Numbered from the stretch's first letter, positions 52,351-63,119 are shown. The stretch is DNA of 64,000 nucleotides from Enterobacter sp. BIGb0383 (GCF_003751845.1 NZ_RJKQ01000001.1:1-64000), one strand, 5' to 3'. The notes: a model not told the origin generated them from the letters alone. Translations and numbers: made by a program.

Positions 52351-52556
52351 TGTGGGAGATCCTTGCCGAATAGTAAGCCTGCTTACTTTACGCGCAATCC
52401 CGTGAGTTAGCAGACTTTTTTGCATAAACCGCCGGTTTTTTTAGGCCTGGGGCGAAAAGATAACCCGCACCGGTCTAAAAACCGCCATCTGCGCGTCATC
52501 AAACCGTCATGGGGTCAGTTTATTGCTGAGGTATCTTCCTGACAGAGTGCTTTACC

Positions 52557-52661
52557 ATGAACGACCCGATGCTTATTGAAACCACGATTATCACCGGCAG
52601 TTTCTTCACCATCGCAATGGCGATTGTTCTGTCGATTATGCTGCTGGAACGCAACGACTAG
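52557..52661 (+). CDS. yoaI: Small membrane protein YoaI
   Basis: 34 residues, [20 protein letters not shown] then [14 protein letters not shown], close to E. coli YoaI and in the same place between yeaL and yeaK. One membrane helix. Its stop overlaps the convergent yeaK stop. E. coli YoaI is reported as PhoB-regulated; I see no clear pho box by eye. Confidence 0.9.
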   Translation: MNDPMLIETTIITGSFFTIAMAIVLSIMLLERND

Positions 52662-53152
52662 CGGCGAAAGCGTGCCTGTTCCGGCTGGGCGATACGCAGA
52701 TAGTCATCGCGATGCAGGATCACCGATTTCTCCAGCAGACCGGCATTAAAGGCGATCTCGTCAAAACGGGTGAACAGCAGCGGGTCGACAACAAGCCGCA
52801 GTGCCGGATGAAAGCTGAAGGGAGGGATCGCCCCAAACACGCAGGCGGTAAGCTGGTCCACTTCGACCGGGCTCGCCAGGGATGCCTTCAGACCGCCGAT
52901 ATGCTGCGCCAGCCGCGATAAATCGGCCTGCTGGTCGGCAGGAAGCACGGCCAGCACATGCTGGTTAATCCCGTTCCCTTTCACCTTACAGACCAGTGCC
53001 TTCGCGCCCTGACCCAGTGCCGTACCGCGCAGCAGGGATACCGCTTCACACTTGCCCACCGCCTCATGTTCCACCACCCGGTAGCGGGCCTGGTGCTGGT
53101 CGAGCAGGGCTAAAAGATGCTGATGGACATTGCGGGTAACGATTTCTGACAT
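52658..53152 (-). CDS. yeaK: YbaK/ProX-type aminoacyl-tRNA editing protein YeaK
   Basis: 164 residues, single editing domain of the INS superfamily ([32 protein letters not shown] near 30-60, [19 protein letters not shown] near 80-98). It is a free-standing trans-editing factor for mischarged tRNA. Length and synteny match E. coli YeaK. Confidence 0.9.
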   Translation of the reverse strand: MSEIVTRNVHQHLLALLDQHQARYRVVEHEAVGKCEAVSLLRGTALGQGAKALVCKVKGNGINQHVLAVLPADQQADLSRLAQHIGGLKASLASPVEVDQLTACVFGAIPPFSFHPALRLVVDPLLFTRFDEIAFNAGLLEKSVILHRDDYLRIAQPEQARFRR

Positions 53153-53210
53153 AGCGCCTCCGTTCTCAAAAGCGCTAAGGGTAATCCGGTCGGGAGGAAA
53201 AGGGAAATAA

Positions 53211-53242
53211 ACCTCAGCCAGCGAAAAGAGGCAGGCTGAGGT
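53211..53242 (-). terminator. Hairpin after yeaH
   Basis: Perfect 9-bp arms ACCTCAGCC and GGCTGAGGT, 6 bases past the yeaH stop on the minus strand. Only a short T-rich stretch follows (TTATTTCCC), so termination is plausible but not strong. Confidence 0.6.
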
Positions 53243-53247
53243 CAGGC

Positions 53248-54549
<1,302 letters not shown>

Positions 54550-54592
54550 TCATCATTCAGGCCCCGGCAAGCCGGGGCTGCAGATACTGTTG

Positions 54593-56527
54593 TTATGATG
54601 ATTTCCGTACGCGCAGATACCATTCGCATAACAATCGGACCTGTTTGCGGGTATAGCCTTTCTCCATCATACGGTCGACAAAGTCGTCGTGTTTTTTCTG
54701 TTCATCGGTTGAGGTCTTGGCATTAAACGAAATGACCGGCAGCAGCTCCTCGGTATTGGAGAACATTTTCTTCTCGATAACCGTGCGCAGTTTTTCATAG
54801 CTGGTCCAGTTCGGGTTACGTCCATTGTGATTGGCTCTGGCACGCAGGACGAAGTTGACGATCTCATTACGGAAATCTTTCGGGTTGCTGATACCCGCCG
54901 GTTTTTCAATTTTCTCCAGCTCCGCGTTCAGCGACTCGCGGTCGAAGAGCTGGCCGGTATCCGGGTCGCGATACTCCTGATCCTGGATCCAGAAATCGGC
55001 ATAGGTGACGTACCGGTCGAAAATGTTCTGGCCGTATTCGGAGTAGGATTCCAGATAGGCGGTCTGAATCTCTTTGCCAATAAACTCGGCGTATTTCGGG
55101 ATCAGGTAGCCTTTCAGAAACTCAACATAGCGCTCGGCTTGCTCCTGCGGGAACTGCTCGCGCTCGATTTGCTGCTCGAGGACGTAGAACAGATGCACCG
55201 GGTTAGCGGCGACCTCTGCGTGGTCGAAGTTAAACACGCGGGAAAGAATTTTGAAGGCAAAACGTGTCGACAGACCGTTCATCCCTTCATCCACGCCCGC
55301 ATAGTCGCGATACTCCTGATAGGATTTCGCTTTCGGATCGGTGTCCTTCAGGCTCTCGCCGTCGTAGACGCGCATTTTCGAGTAAATGCTGGAGTTTTCC
55401 GGTTCTTTCAGTCGCGACAGAATAGAGAAGCGCGACAGCGTTTCCAGCGTGCCGGGCGCGCAGGGGGCGTGGGTCAGCTCGCTGTGGTCCAGCAGCTTCT
55501 CGTAAATCTTGATCTCTTCGGAAATCCGCAGGCAATAAGGCACCTTGACGATATAAACGCGGTCGAGGAACGCCTCATTGTTTTTGTTATTACGGAAGGT
55601 CACCCATTCGGATTCATTCGAGTGGGCGAGGATAATGCCGTTAAAGGGCAGGGCAGAGATCCCCTCTGTACCGTTATAGTTCCCCTCCTGGGTGGCGGTC
55701 AGCAACGGGTGCAGCACCTTAATCGGTGCCTTAAACATCTCCACGAACTCCATCACACCCTGGTTGGCGCGACACAGGGCACCGGAGTAGCCGTAAGCAT
55801 CCGGGTCGTTCTGGGCATGGTGCTCCAGCTTACGGATATCCACTTTCCCGACCAGGGCCGAGATATCCTGGTTATTCTCATCGCCCGGTTCCGTCTTGGC
55901 GATGGCAATCTGTTCCAGAATCGACGGCCAGACTTTGACGACCCGGAATTTAGTAATATCGCCGCCAAACTCATGCAGGCGCTTGGCCGCCCACGGCGAC
56001 ATAATGGTGCCGAGATAGCGACGCGGGATGCCGTACTCTTTATCCAGAATCTGCGCATCTTCCTGCGGGTTAAACAGACACAGGGGATGATCGTTAACCG
56101 GGCTGCGCTCGCCGTTGGCGCTCAGGGCGTAAATCGGCACCCGCTGCATCAGCGATTTCAGCCGTTCGGCCAGGGATGACTTACCGCCGCCCACCGGGCC
56201 CAACAAATAGAGGATCTGTTTCTTCTCTTCCAGCCCCTGAGCCGCATGTTTCAGATAGGAAACAATCTGCTCAATGGCTTCCTCCATGCCGTAGAACTCT
56301 TCAAATGCCGGGTACCGTGCGATGACCCGGTTGGAAAAGAGACGGGAAAGCCGTGGCTCCAGGGCAGTATCCACCATCACTGGGTCACCGATGGCCGTCA
56401 ATAGCCGTTCTGCCGCGTTAGCATAGGCACTGCGATCTTGCCGACAAATGGTAAGAAACTCCTGCAGTGTGAACTCTTCGTCCTTGGCAGCTTCATAGCG
56501 CTGGCGATAGTGATCGAATATATTCAT
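54593..56527 (-). CDS. yeaG: Serine protein kinase YeaG (PrkA family)
   Basis: 644 residues, identical in length to E. coli YeaG, starting MNIFDHYRQRYEAAKDEEF. AAA domain with Walker A LLGPVGGGKSSLAERL (about 104-119); C-terminal PrkA kinase region. Acts in starvation and stationary phase in E. coli, where it depends on RpoS. An open frame continues upstream to ATG 56,560 (11 extra codons), but that start belongs to sequence next to the inserted element. The native upstream promoter region is replaced by the element from about 56,560 on. Confidence 0.95.
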   Translation of the reverse strand: MNIFDHYRQRYEAAKDEEFTLQEFLTICRQDRSAYANAAERLLTAIGDPVMVDTALEPRLSRLFSNRVIARYPAFEEFYGMEEAIEQIVSYLKHAAQGLEEKKQILYLLGPVGGGKSSLAERLKSLMQRVPIYALSANGERSPVNDHPLCLFNPQEDAQILDKEYGIPRRYLGTIMSPWAAKRLHEFGGDITKFRVVKVWPSILEQIAIAKTEPGDENNQDISALVGKVDIRKLEHHAQNDPDAYGYSGALCRANQGVMEFVEMFKAPIKVLHPLLTATQEGNYNGTEGISALPFNGIILAHSNESEWVTFRNNKNNEAFLDRVYIVKVPYCLRISEEIKIYEKLLDHSELTHAPCAPGTLETLSRFSILSRLKEPENSSIYSKMRVYDGESLKDTDPKAKSYQEYRDYAGVDEGMNGLSTRFAFKILSRVFNFDHAEVAANPVHLFYVLEQQIEREQFPQEQAERYVEFLKGYLIPKYAEFIGKEIQTAYLESYSEYGQNIFDRYVTYADFWIQDQEYRDPDTGQLFDRESLNAELEKIEKPAGISNPKDFRNEIVNFVLRARANHNGRNPNWTSYEKLRTVIEKKMFSNTEELLPVISFNAKTSTDEQKKHDDFVDRMMEKGYTRKQVRLLCEWYLRVRKSS

Positions 56528-56605
56528 GGCATGCCGTCCTTTTGTATACTCTGGGAACATATGAAAACAGTACTTTTAGCGTAGTTCTTCAACGGGATAA
56601 AAAGT

Positions 56606-58549
56606 ATGCTGCGTCCTATTTGTTATGAACGTGTTTCCTCGTTACAGCAAGTTTCGGCAGGTGGTGGTCTTGATGACCAGAGATCTTCTTTGGAAGCGTA
56701 TTTAGATAATAACTCTGATAAATTCAGCCCTGAAAGGATTTTCATTCAGGATATGGGGTTGTCGGCGTTTAGAAATTCTAATATCTCGCCAGAGTCACAA
56801 CTCGGAGTTTTTTTACAAGATGTGCAGAATCGCAAGTACGGCCAAGGCGACGCACTTATCGTTATGTCACTTGACCGTATCAGTCGCCGATCCAGTTGGT
56901 CAGAAGATACGATACGGTTCATTGTGAATAGTGGGGTTGAGGTTCACGATATTTCTGCCAGTACTGTATTACGTAAAGATGACGCTCATTCAAAGCTTAT
57001 TATGGAACTGATCCAAATGCGGTCACACAATGAGTCTCTCATGAAATCGTTACGAGCGAGGGCGGCGTGGGAAAGAAAGATTACAGAGGCCATTAGGTCG
57101 GGGGACGTAATTTCAAGTCGTATGCCCGTATGGTTGAAAAATGATAATGGTAAGTATGGCATCAATGAAGAAAAGGTAGAGCTGATTCGTTCATGTTTTC
57201 GTATGTATGCTAATGGTATGAGCACTGGTGAGATTGTAAAACATCACAAAGAACATAAACTTCAGATGGTGACTGTATCGGCATGGGTTCGTGATCGTCG
57301 TCTCTTAGGTGAGCATAAACGTGAAAACGGTGATGTATTTGCTGGCGTCTACCCCGTGGTGATTGATGAAGAATTATTTTTAACCGCAAACCGCATGATG
57401 AATCGTGTAGGAATGGAGAAGAAGAAACCACGCGAAGATCTACTACTTGAGCCTGAAATCGTCCGCAAGATTTTTCGACTGTATGAAGAAGGAACGGGTA
57501 CTGGTGCTATCGTTAAGGATCTAGAAGCAGGTTGGAGTACTGTTAATGTATTGCGAGTACTGCGTGATAAGAAGGTTGTCCAAGAGAAGATTATTGATAA
57601 TTTGACTTTTGAACGAGTAAACCAAAAGTTATCTTTGAATGGCGTAGCCAATCGCATCCGAAAAGATATATCAATTGCTCAAGATGACTTTATTACAAAC
57701 TTGTTTCCGAAGATTCTCAAATGTGGTTTTTGTGGCGGTAACATTGCTATTCATTACAACCATGTAAGAACAAAGTATGTGATTTGTCGTAATCGCGAAG
57801 AAAAGAAATCTTGTGATTCAAAATCAATTCAGTACTTGAAGATTGAAAAAAATATTCTAGAAACCGTAAGGAATGTAGACTTTCAAAAACTCATGTTGGA
57901 GAGTACTGGCAACGACACATCACCAATTGATGTACTGCGAGAGGAACTATCTGAACTACGTACTGAAGAAGTACGTTTTACTCAGATGATTGAAGAACGT
58001 AAAGCTAAAGGGTTAAGGATTCAGTATCAACATACTGAGGGGCTGACTGGTGTACAGGACCGTATTGACGAAGTTGAAAGTGAACTAGCTCAGTTGATGG
58101 AAGTTAGAGAGATACCAAAACTAGATTTCGATATGGAAGCAGTACTTGACCCTATGAATGTTGAGTTACGTGCAAAAGTACGAAAGGAATTACGTTTAGT
58201 ACTTAAAGAAGTTAAGTACTGGGTGTATGGCCAAAATATTTTAGTGAAACTACAGTACTTCAATAATGTTAATTCACATATACTAGTTATCAATAACAAA
58301 CGTCAAAGAAGTGAAGTAATCTTTGAAGCGGTAGTTGAAGAAAAAGGAAAAGAACGTATTTACTCAGTTTCTGATGATATGGGTGTGGTTTTCATCGCAG
58401 AGGTAACTATTAGTACGTCTTTATGGTCTCTAAAACTGAGAAAAGGGGAAGAACCATATTCAGATAAAATACAAGGTTACATCGGTTTCTTGAGTAAAGA
58501 ATGTATTGATCCAGGAATAAATGAAGATCAGATTGAATGGTTCGATTAG
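56606..58549 (+). CDS. Large serine recombinase (integrase)
   Basis: 647 residues. Catalytic domain with YERVSS and the likely nucleophile Ser11, then GDALIVMSLDRISRRS (about 92-107). Two successive recombinase-type segments: EEKVELIRSCFRMYANGMS (about 192-210) and EPEIVRKIFRLYEEGTGTG (about 287-305), the second an apparent repeat of the first. Zinc ribbon CGFCGG (about 373-378) with two further cysteines near 395-404, then a coiled-coil stretch (about 445-505). It should insert the element at the site next to yeaG. Start ATG 56606; no strong ribosome site is visible. Confidence 0.93.
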   Translation: MLRPICYERVSSLQQVSAGGGLDDQRSSLEAYLDNNSDKFSPERIFIQDMGLSAFRNSNISPESQLGVFLQDVQNRKYGQGDALIVMSLDRISRRSSWSEDTIRFIVNSGVEVHDISASTVLRKDDAHSKLIMELIQMRSHNESLMKSLRARAAWERKITEAIRSGDVISSRMPVWLKNDNGKYGINEEKVELIRSCFRMYANGMSTGEIVKHHKEHKLQMVTVSAWVRDRRLLGEHKRENGDVFAGVYPVVIDEELFLTANRMMNRVGMEKKKPREDLLLEPEIVRKIFRLYEEGTGTGAIVKDLEAGWSTVNVLRVLRDKKVVQEKIIDNLTFERVNQKLSLNGVANRIRKDISIAQDDFITNLFPKILKCGFCGGNIAIHYNHVRTKYVICRNREEKKSCDSKSIQYLKIEKNILETVRNVDFQKLMLESTGNDTSPIDVLREELSELRTEEVRFTQMIEERKAKGLRIQYQHTEGLTGVQDRIDEVESELAQLMEVREIPKLDFDMEAVLDPMNVELRAKVRKELRLVLKEVKYWVYGQNILVKLQYFNNVNSHILVINNKRQRSEVIFEAVVEEKGKERIYSVSDDMGVVFIAEVTISTSLWSLKLRKGEEPYSDKIQGYIGFLSKECIDPGINEDQIEWFD

Positions 58550-58592
58550 TTACATGGTGTTTTTACTAGAAGTTTTCTGAATGTCGATGGAA

Positions 58593-58629
58593 GTAAGTAC
58601 TAAAATCAACTTATGTTTTTAGTACTTAC
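58593..58629. repeat. Perfect 13-bp inverted repeat after the recombinase
   Basis: Arms GTAAGTACTAAAA (58593-58605) and TTTTAGTACTTAC (58617-58629), 11-base loop. The stretch after it (TTTCTTAGTGCTTTT) is T-rich, so it could terminate the recombinase mRNA; it could also be a protein binding site. The 58,550-58,755 gap otherwise holds only a possible -10 (TATAAT, 58669-58674). Confidence 0.8.
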
Positions 58630-58755
58630 TTTCTTAGTGCTTTTGTGAAATGATAAAGTATTTTGTGCTATAATCCCAATATCCTCTATCGGTTATTGCC
58701 GTTTTTAATGACTACTCTACTAAATATAATCATGGTAAGTTAAAAAGGAAATATC

Positions 58756-58920
58756 ATGATGGTTTGGTTTGTTGAGTTAGTACTACTATTGTTAGGTATG
58801 TTCATTCTGGTTTCTGGAGCAATCCAGTATCTGATAGTAGGATATTGTTTGTTTTTAGCGTTAGTACTCTTCGCAGTTATCATATCTAAGATAACTCAAA
58901 GAATTTTGATAAATAAATGA
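58756..58920 (+). CDS. Small membrane protein, unknown
   Basis: 54 residues (MMVWFVELVLLLLGMFILVS at the start), two hydrophobic helices (about 4-24 and 27-46) and a basic end. AAAAAGGAAATATC precedes the ATG, a good ribosome site. No family recognised. Confidence 0.6.
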   Translation: MMVWFVELVLLLLGMFILVSGAIQYLIVGYCLFLALVLFAVIISKITQRILINK

Positions 58921-58940
58921 AACGAGCGGATTTTCTACGG

Positions 58941-59018
58941 TATAATATAGGTAGTAATCACGTATACGATTATTAACTCTCCTGATATAAAAGTACCCCA
59001 TGTGACATTGGGGCTTTT
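58941..59018 (+). promoter_or_regulatory. Promoter-like -10 followed closely by an intrinsic terminator
   Basis: TATAAT (58941-58946) is followed after 50 bases by the hairpin CCCCA (58996-59000) / TGGGG (59009-59013) and a T-run (CTTTTTC). A transcript from this -10 would be about 65 bases, either a small RNA or an attenuated leader of the RHH-primase operon that starts at 59,069. A convincing -35 is not seen. Confidence 0.45.
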
Positions 59019-59068
59019 TCTCGTCGGGAGAAAGAGGGAATTGTATAGCATTAAAAAGGAAGAAGCAA

Positions 59069-59218
59069 ATGAATAAAGATAAACAGATTAATGTTCGGGT
59101 ATCAGACGAACACTTGTTAGTACTACAAAAGTTAGTATCTGAAGGTAAGGCACGCTCACAGAGTGGGGCGTTGATTTACCTTGTTCAACAGTACGCAATC
59201 TTAGGAGAAAGAAAATGA
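59069..59218 (+). CDS. Ribbon-helix-helix DNA-binding protein
   Basis: 49 residues. The N-terminal strand KQINVRVSDEHLLVLQKLV and the helix region KARSQSGALIYLVQQYAIL fit a CopG/Arc-type ribbon-helix-helix protein. AAAAAGGAAGAAGC precedes the ATG. Its stop overlaps the next start (ATGA). Probably an autorepressor of the replication operon. Confidence 0.75.
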   Translation: MNKDKQINVRVSDEHLLVLQKLVSEGKARSQSGALIYLVQQYAILGERK

Positions 59219-59496
59219 ATGTTGTAATACATGAAGATAGTTTAGTAGTGGGGCGTTATGCGTTCACGGATGTAGGGTATCACTATGATGTGATAGATGG
59301 TGAATATGATATTCGTTTTAACCTGATGGGTGCTAACGAAGGTCAGGAATGGACAGGTTTACTTATGAGTCGGTGCTTCTATGATGGTTTTCGGAAGTTA
59401 GTACGCTCAGAACCAGAGTACCTACACATGTACAAAGGTATCAATTGTAAGGTACTTGAACAACTACTAAAGGATTTTATCATTCAAAGTAAATAA
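59215..59496 (+). CDS. Hypothetical protein in the replication operon
   Basis: 93 residues, acidic, no membrane segment (HEDSLVVGRYAFTDVGYHYDV). It overlaps the ribbon-helix-helix gene by 4 bases and precedes the primase-helicase by 40 bases, so a replication or copy-control role is possible. No family recognised. Confidence 0.65.
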   Translation: MNVVIHEDSLVVGRYAFTDVGYHYDVIDGEYDIRFNLMGANEGQEWTGLLMSRCFYDGFRKLVRSEPEYLHMYKGINCKVLEQLLKDFIIQSK

Positions 59497-59536
59497 CTCA
59501 ATGGCAAGGAATGCCAGAAAACTAAAAGGAATTAGT

Positions 59537-62428
59537 ATGAAGTATACACACTATAAAAACAGATTTAGTAGTACTAAAGGCGGTGTTAGTCACTTATCAG
59601 GAGAATGGTCAGACGTAGTAGATCTGATCACAGATAAGTCTACTTGGCACAGTTTTACAGCTACAGACAAAGACACATACCAAAAAGCAAAAGAACAGTT
59701 TGATGCCATTGTTATGGCAGAAATGAAGCCTAACACCAGTCGCACAGCCGACAACGTGATCGCGTTCCATGCCATTGTACTGGACATTGATGATGGTGCT
59801 ACCTATCAGGATGTTCGTGATGCTTTGAGCAAGTACGAATACGTTATGTATAGTAGCGGTGGTAGTGGCCTGAAAGCTGGTGATCGTTTTCGCGTGATTA
59901 TGCCCTTGAACGCCCCAATGCCTGCCAGTGATTGGAAGCGATTCAATACCAGTCTCAGTGAACGTTTCTCCTACAGTGACGAGTGTTTCAAAAAAGGAAT
60001 ACAGATTCAGTACTTGCCAGTGCTTAATACGGCATTTGCGGATCAGTTCATTGCGGAACACCACACCGGACAGTGGTTCGATTATCAGAATCCCGAAGAC
60101 CTACCTTATGTTGAGACACAGAGCCTTGAACTGGTCACGAAGAACGTTGTGTTCGATGAAACCCAGTTCACAGATGCGGAGTTTCAAGAACTGGCAGCGG
60201 CAATTGTTTCTCACCAGGCGAATAGTCTTGGATATGAGGACCGCCGTCTATTAGCCCAGCGTTTGAAACACATTGGTATGAATGATTTTGATGCGGTACA
60301 AGTACTGGATGCCGTATCGTCCCCAGGATTTACCACACCAAACAATGTACTTGTAAGTGGTGCTAATCCGCTCTACGCACACGTAGAAGGACTCTATAAG
60401 CACGTAGCAAAGGGTACACGTATCCCTGCTATTGAACGACGCATAGTGCGTCCTGTGGAGGTTATGGAGGCATCCATATATGACGGTGAATATCGTCTTG
60501 CTCAGGATGAATATCTTAGCGATATGTTTGATCTTATGGATTTCAGTACTGGTAACAATCTTCTAATCTCGGATGTAGGTACTGGTAAATCGACACAGTT
60601 CATGGATTATGATGAAAATGGTGTATGTACTGGTACGAAGCGTGGATACCTGTTTGTAGCACCATTGACCAGTATCGTTAACTCATTCACTGATGATAAC
60701 AAGCTTAGTGGCTCAGGTGTTGGGACGTGGAACCAGATTGAGACAATCATTCGTGAAAAAGACAAAACAAAGTTCGCAAAACTAACGTTAGTAGTTGATG
60801 AATGTCATGGTCTATTTGAAGACTATGGTTATAAGTCAAAGTTGATTAATCGTTTGATTGATAGCTTCAAGTACTTCAAATCTACAATACTAATGAGTGG
60901 TACAGTTGAGGCAGATAACTTTAGTAGTATTCAATTCAATAAGGTTTATCGTGTTCACAAACCATCAAAAGCAGTCAAAAATATTCGAAGTGTGTTCTGT
61001 ACTAAGAAAGATGAAGTAGTGATTGATCATATCAATAGTCTTACTAACAAAACGATAGTACTGATGAACAACAAAGACCTATGCGAAGTAGTGTCCAGAC
61101 GCATTAGCTGTAAAAGTCTTGTAGTCAATGCTGATGTCAAGAACACACCAGAAGTACAGCAATTGTTCAAGGGCCGTCGTATGAATGATCATGACGTTAT
61201 CATTGGTACTAATAGTATCGTTGAAGGGTTATCAATCGAAGATGAACTATCGGACGTTGACATTGTAATTTGGGGTGATCTTGTACCGGAGCGAATCGAA
61301 CAGTTCTGTAACAGATTTCGTAACGTGAGCAGTACTAAAAATGTATGGTACTTCATTGACAGGAAGCCCGTAGAGCTACTTGAAGACTATGAACGCAATG
61401 TTGTACTACATGAAGCTACAACACTCTGTGAGTCGTTACAGGGGCTTTATGAGGGTATTAGTAATGATGTACTCAAACGTAGTTTCATTCGCCAGTTTAT
61501 CGGGGATATGGCCCGTGATCTTGTGTATTTCCATGATGGCCGTTTTTGTGTTTCGTATACGGGTGTTGACTATGAATACGCACAGCATAGAGCAGAACAG
61601 AGCAGGAACGACTTCTCACATTTCAGTGCTCGTCTAAGTGTGTTTGGTTTCAATGTCCTCTATCCACTAATGGTTGATGGTGATGAACTTGTAGCAGATG
61701 ACATCAAGGAAGATAAACGCATCATTACTGAAGCCCGTAAGAAAGAGCGTGAGATGCTTCTGGAGGCGTTGATTAGTGACATTGAGGCTAACACCATTGA
61801 AGACGAATCAACCGCTCATGAACTCTACACGGCGACATACGGAAGTGTCATTAAACTATGTGCTAAGGGTCTTGAAAAGGATGATGTCACAGCAGCTATT
61901 GAGGGCTACATCGAAGACGAACAATTCTTTGCTAAGGCACACGAAGACGCAGATTTTGTACAGACTGGTAACACGATCCGTGAGCTAGTAATTTCTGAAG
62001 TGGGGGGGCGTACTGAACTACAGAGTCATGAATCGCAACACATCGCAGATGGAATCATTCAGAAGGTACTGGATGAGTACTTCAACAGTGACGCCCAACG
62101 GATGCTTTCAAGTCGTTCATGGGGTTCATTAATAGTCAAGTCGCACACTTACAGTACTAATGATCTTAATAAAAGAGATCCTCATGTGTGCGAGTTACAG
62201 GCCAAATCCAGTAAAGCCGTGAAGGAAATTCTAAGCAAGTACATCCTCCTGGCAAAGAGCAAGACGCGAAGCATTCAGGGTAAGAATGTAAGAGTACTAC
62301 CAATCAAAGCCCTTAGTCGCACTGGCTTGCGTTTCCGTAAACTGGACTTCTCAAACTTCATCCATCCACAGATCGAGAAGTTGAAAGAACAGCTATCAGC
62401 TAAGACTGAGCAAAAAACAGCCGCCTAA
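59537..62428 (+). CDS. Primase-helicase replication protein
   Basis: 963 residues from ATG 59537, preceded by AAAAGGA at 6 bases; an earlier start at 59501 has no such site. N-terminal primase-like part with the hhhDhD motif AIVLDIDDG (about 79-87) and DRFRVIMPL (about 122-130). C-terminal superfamily 2 helicase: Walker A SDVGTGKST (about 345-353), DECH box VVDECHG (about 419-425), motif III MSGT, and motif VI QFCNRFRN. It is the probable replication initiator of the element. Related to origin-binding helicases by pattern; the exact family is not known to me. Confidence 0.82.
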   Translation: MKYTHYKNRFSSTKGGVSHLSGEWSDVVDLITDKSTWHSFTATDKDTYQKAKEQFDAIVMAEMKPNTSRTADNVIAFHAIVLDIDDGATYQDVRDALSKYEYVMYSSGGSGLKAGDRFRVIMPLNAPMPASDWKRFNTSLSERFSYSDECFKKGIQIQYLPVLNTAFADQFIAEHHTGQWFDYQNPEDLPYVETQSLELVTKNVVFDETQFTDAEFQELAAAIVSHQANSLGYEDRRLLAQRLKHIGMNDFDAVQVLDAVSSPGFTTPNNVLVSGANPLYAHVEGLYKHVAKGTRIPAIERRIVRPVEVMEASIYDGEYRLAQDEYLSDMFDLMDFSTGNNLLISDVGTGKSTQFMDYDENGVCTGTKRGYLFVAPLTSIVNSFTDDNKLSGSGVGTWNQIETIIREKDKTKFAKLTLVVDECHGLFEDYGYKSKLINRLIDSFKYFKSTILMSGTVEADNFSSIQFNKVYRVHKPSKAVKNIRSVFCTKKDEVVIDHINSLTNKTIVLMNNKDLCEVVSRRISCKSLVVNADVKNTPEVQQLFKGRRMNDHDVIIGTNSIVEGLSIEDELSDVDIVIWGDLVPERIEQFCNRFRNVSSTKNVWYFIDRKPVELLEDYERNVVLHEATTLCESLQGLYEGISNDVLKRSFIRQFIGDMARDLVYFHDGRFCVSYTGVDYEYAQHRAEQSRNDFSHFSARLSVFGFNVLYPLMVDGDELVADDIKEDKRIITEARKKEREMLLEALISDIEANTIEDESTAHELYTATYGSVIKLCAKGLEKDDVTAAIEGYIEDEQFFAKAHEDADFVQTGNTIRELVISEVGGRTELQSHESQHIADGIIQKVLDEYFNSDAQRMLSSRSWGSLIVKSHTYSTNDLNKRDPHVCELQAKSSKAVKEILSKYILLAKSKTRSIQGKNVRVLPIKALSRTGLRFRKLDFSNFIHPQIEKLKEQLSAKTEQKTAA

Positions 62429-62447
62429 CTACGTGAGAGCTTGAGGG

Positions 62448-62487
62448 CATAACAACCTGTTTCCAGCGAAGGAGACAGGCAGTTATG
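62448..62487. terminator. Imperfect hairpin between convergent genes
   Basis: Arms CATAACAACCTGTTTCC and GGAGACAGGCAGTTATG pair at 14 of 17 positions. It lies between the primase-helicase stop and the leftward membrane gene stop. Both sides run into AT-rich sequence but lack a clean T-run. Confidence 0.55.
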
Positions 62488-62498
62488 GTCTAAATTAA

Positions 62499-63119
62499 TT
62501 ATTTTGGAAAACTGAATAGCTCTTGTATATCTTTTTGAAAAAATTCTTTGTTCTTATTAATCTTATCAATTGCTAATTTCAATTTTGCTTGGCCATCAGC
62601 TATCAAATCGTAATCCTTCGTTATTACGGCAGCAAATAGATAGTAGGAAGTGTTACAGAATTCTAGCAGTTCTTCGAACTTATCATGTACTTCAGGAGCG
62701 TAGTTTACACGCCATCTGTTGAGAGATTCGAGCCGTGAAATTACATCGATACACATATACGCATTAATTTCGTTAGCCATTCGCAGTTCAGTGAACCCTG
62801 AATCATTTGGAAGGGTTGTTGTTGCCTTTGGAAACATTTTAATTAATATATGAGTGATTTTATCATACTCGCTCATTATTTCATTTACTTTCGTATATGC
62901 AGTAGCATTATGCTGTCCTCTAATCCAGTTTTTAGCACTGTATGCGGCATATAATGCCGTGCCTGCAATAACTAAATTACATGCCGCACTAACCCAATCA
63001 CTCCATGCTCCTATTTCCATATTGGAACCCTTCAATTGAAAATGAATGATGTTGGTAAATGTGATAATGACGAGTACAATCATCAACACAACTAATGCTT
63101 TTACTATTTTGTTGTACAT
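62499..63119 (-). CDS. Two-helix membrane protein, unknown
   Basis: 206 residues from ATG 63119. Two N-terminal membrane helices (about 6-24 and 38-58), then a helical cytoplasmic part of about 145 residues. The stop of the upstream gene overlaps its start by one base (TAATG), so the pair is co-translated. No family recognised. Coupling and location on a mobile element suggest a shared membrane function such as defence. Confidence 0.65.
   Translation of the reverse strand: MYNKIVKALVVLMIVLVIITFTNIIHFQLKGSNMEIGAWSDWVSAACNLVIAGTALYAAYSAKNWIRGQHNATAYTKVNEIMSEYDKITHILIKMFPKATTTLPNDSGFTELRMANEINAYMCIDVISRLESLNRWRVNYAPEVHDKFEELLEFCNTSYYLFAAVITKDYDLIADGQAKLKLAIDKINKNKEFFQKDIQELFSFPK

Noticed and set aside
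54827-56179. Long open frame of about 450 codons opposite yeaG
   Set aside because: yeaG is conserved over its full length; the opposite frame is a shadow with low-complexity composition.
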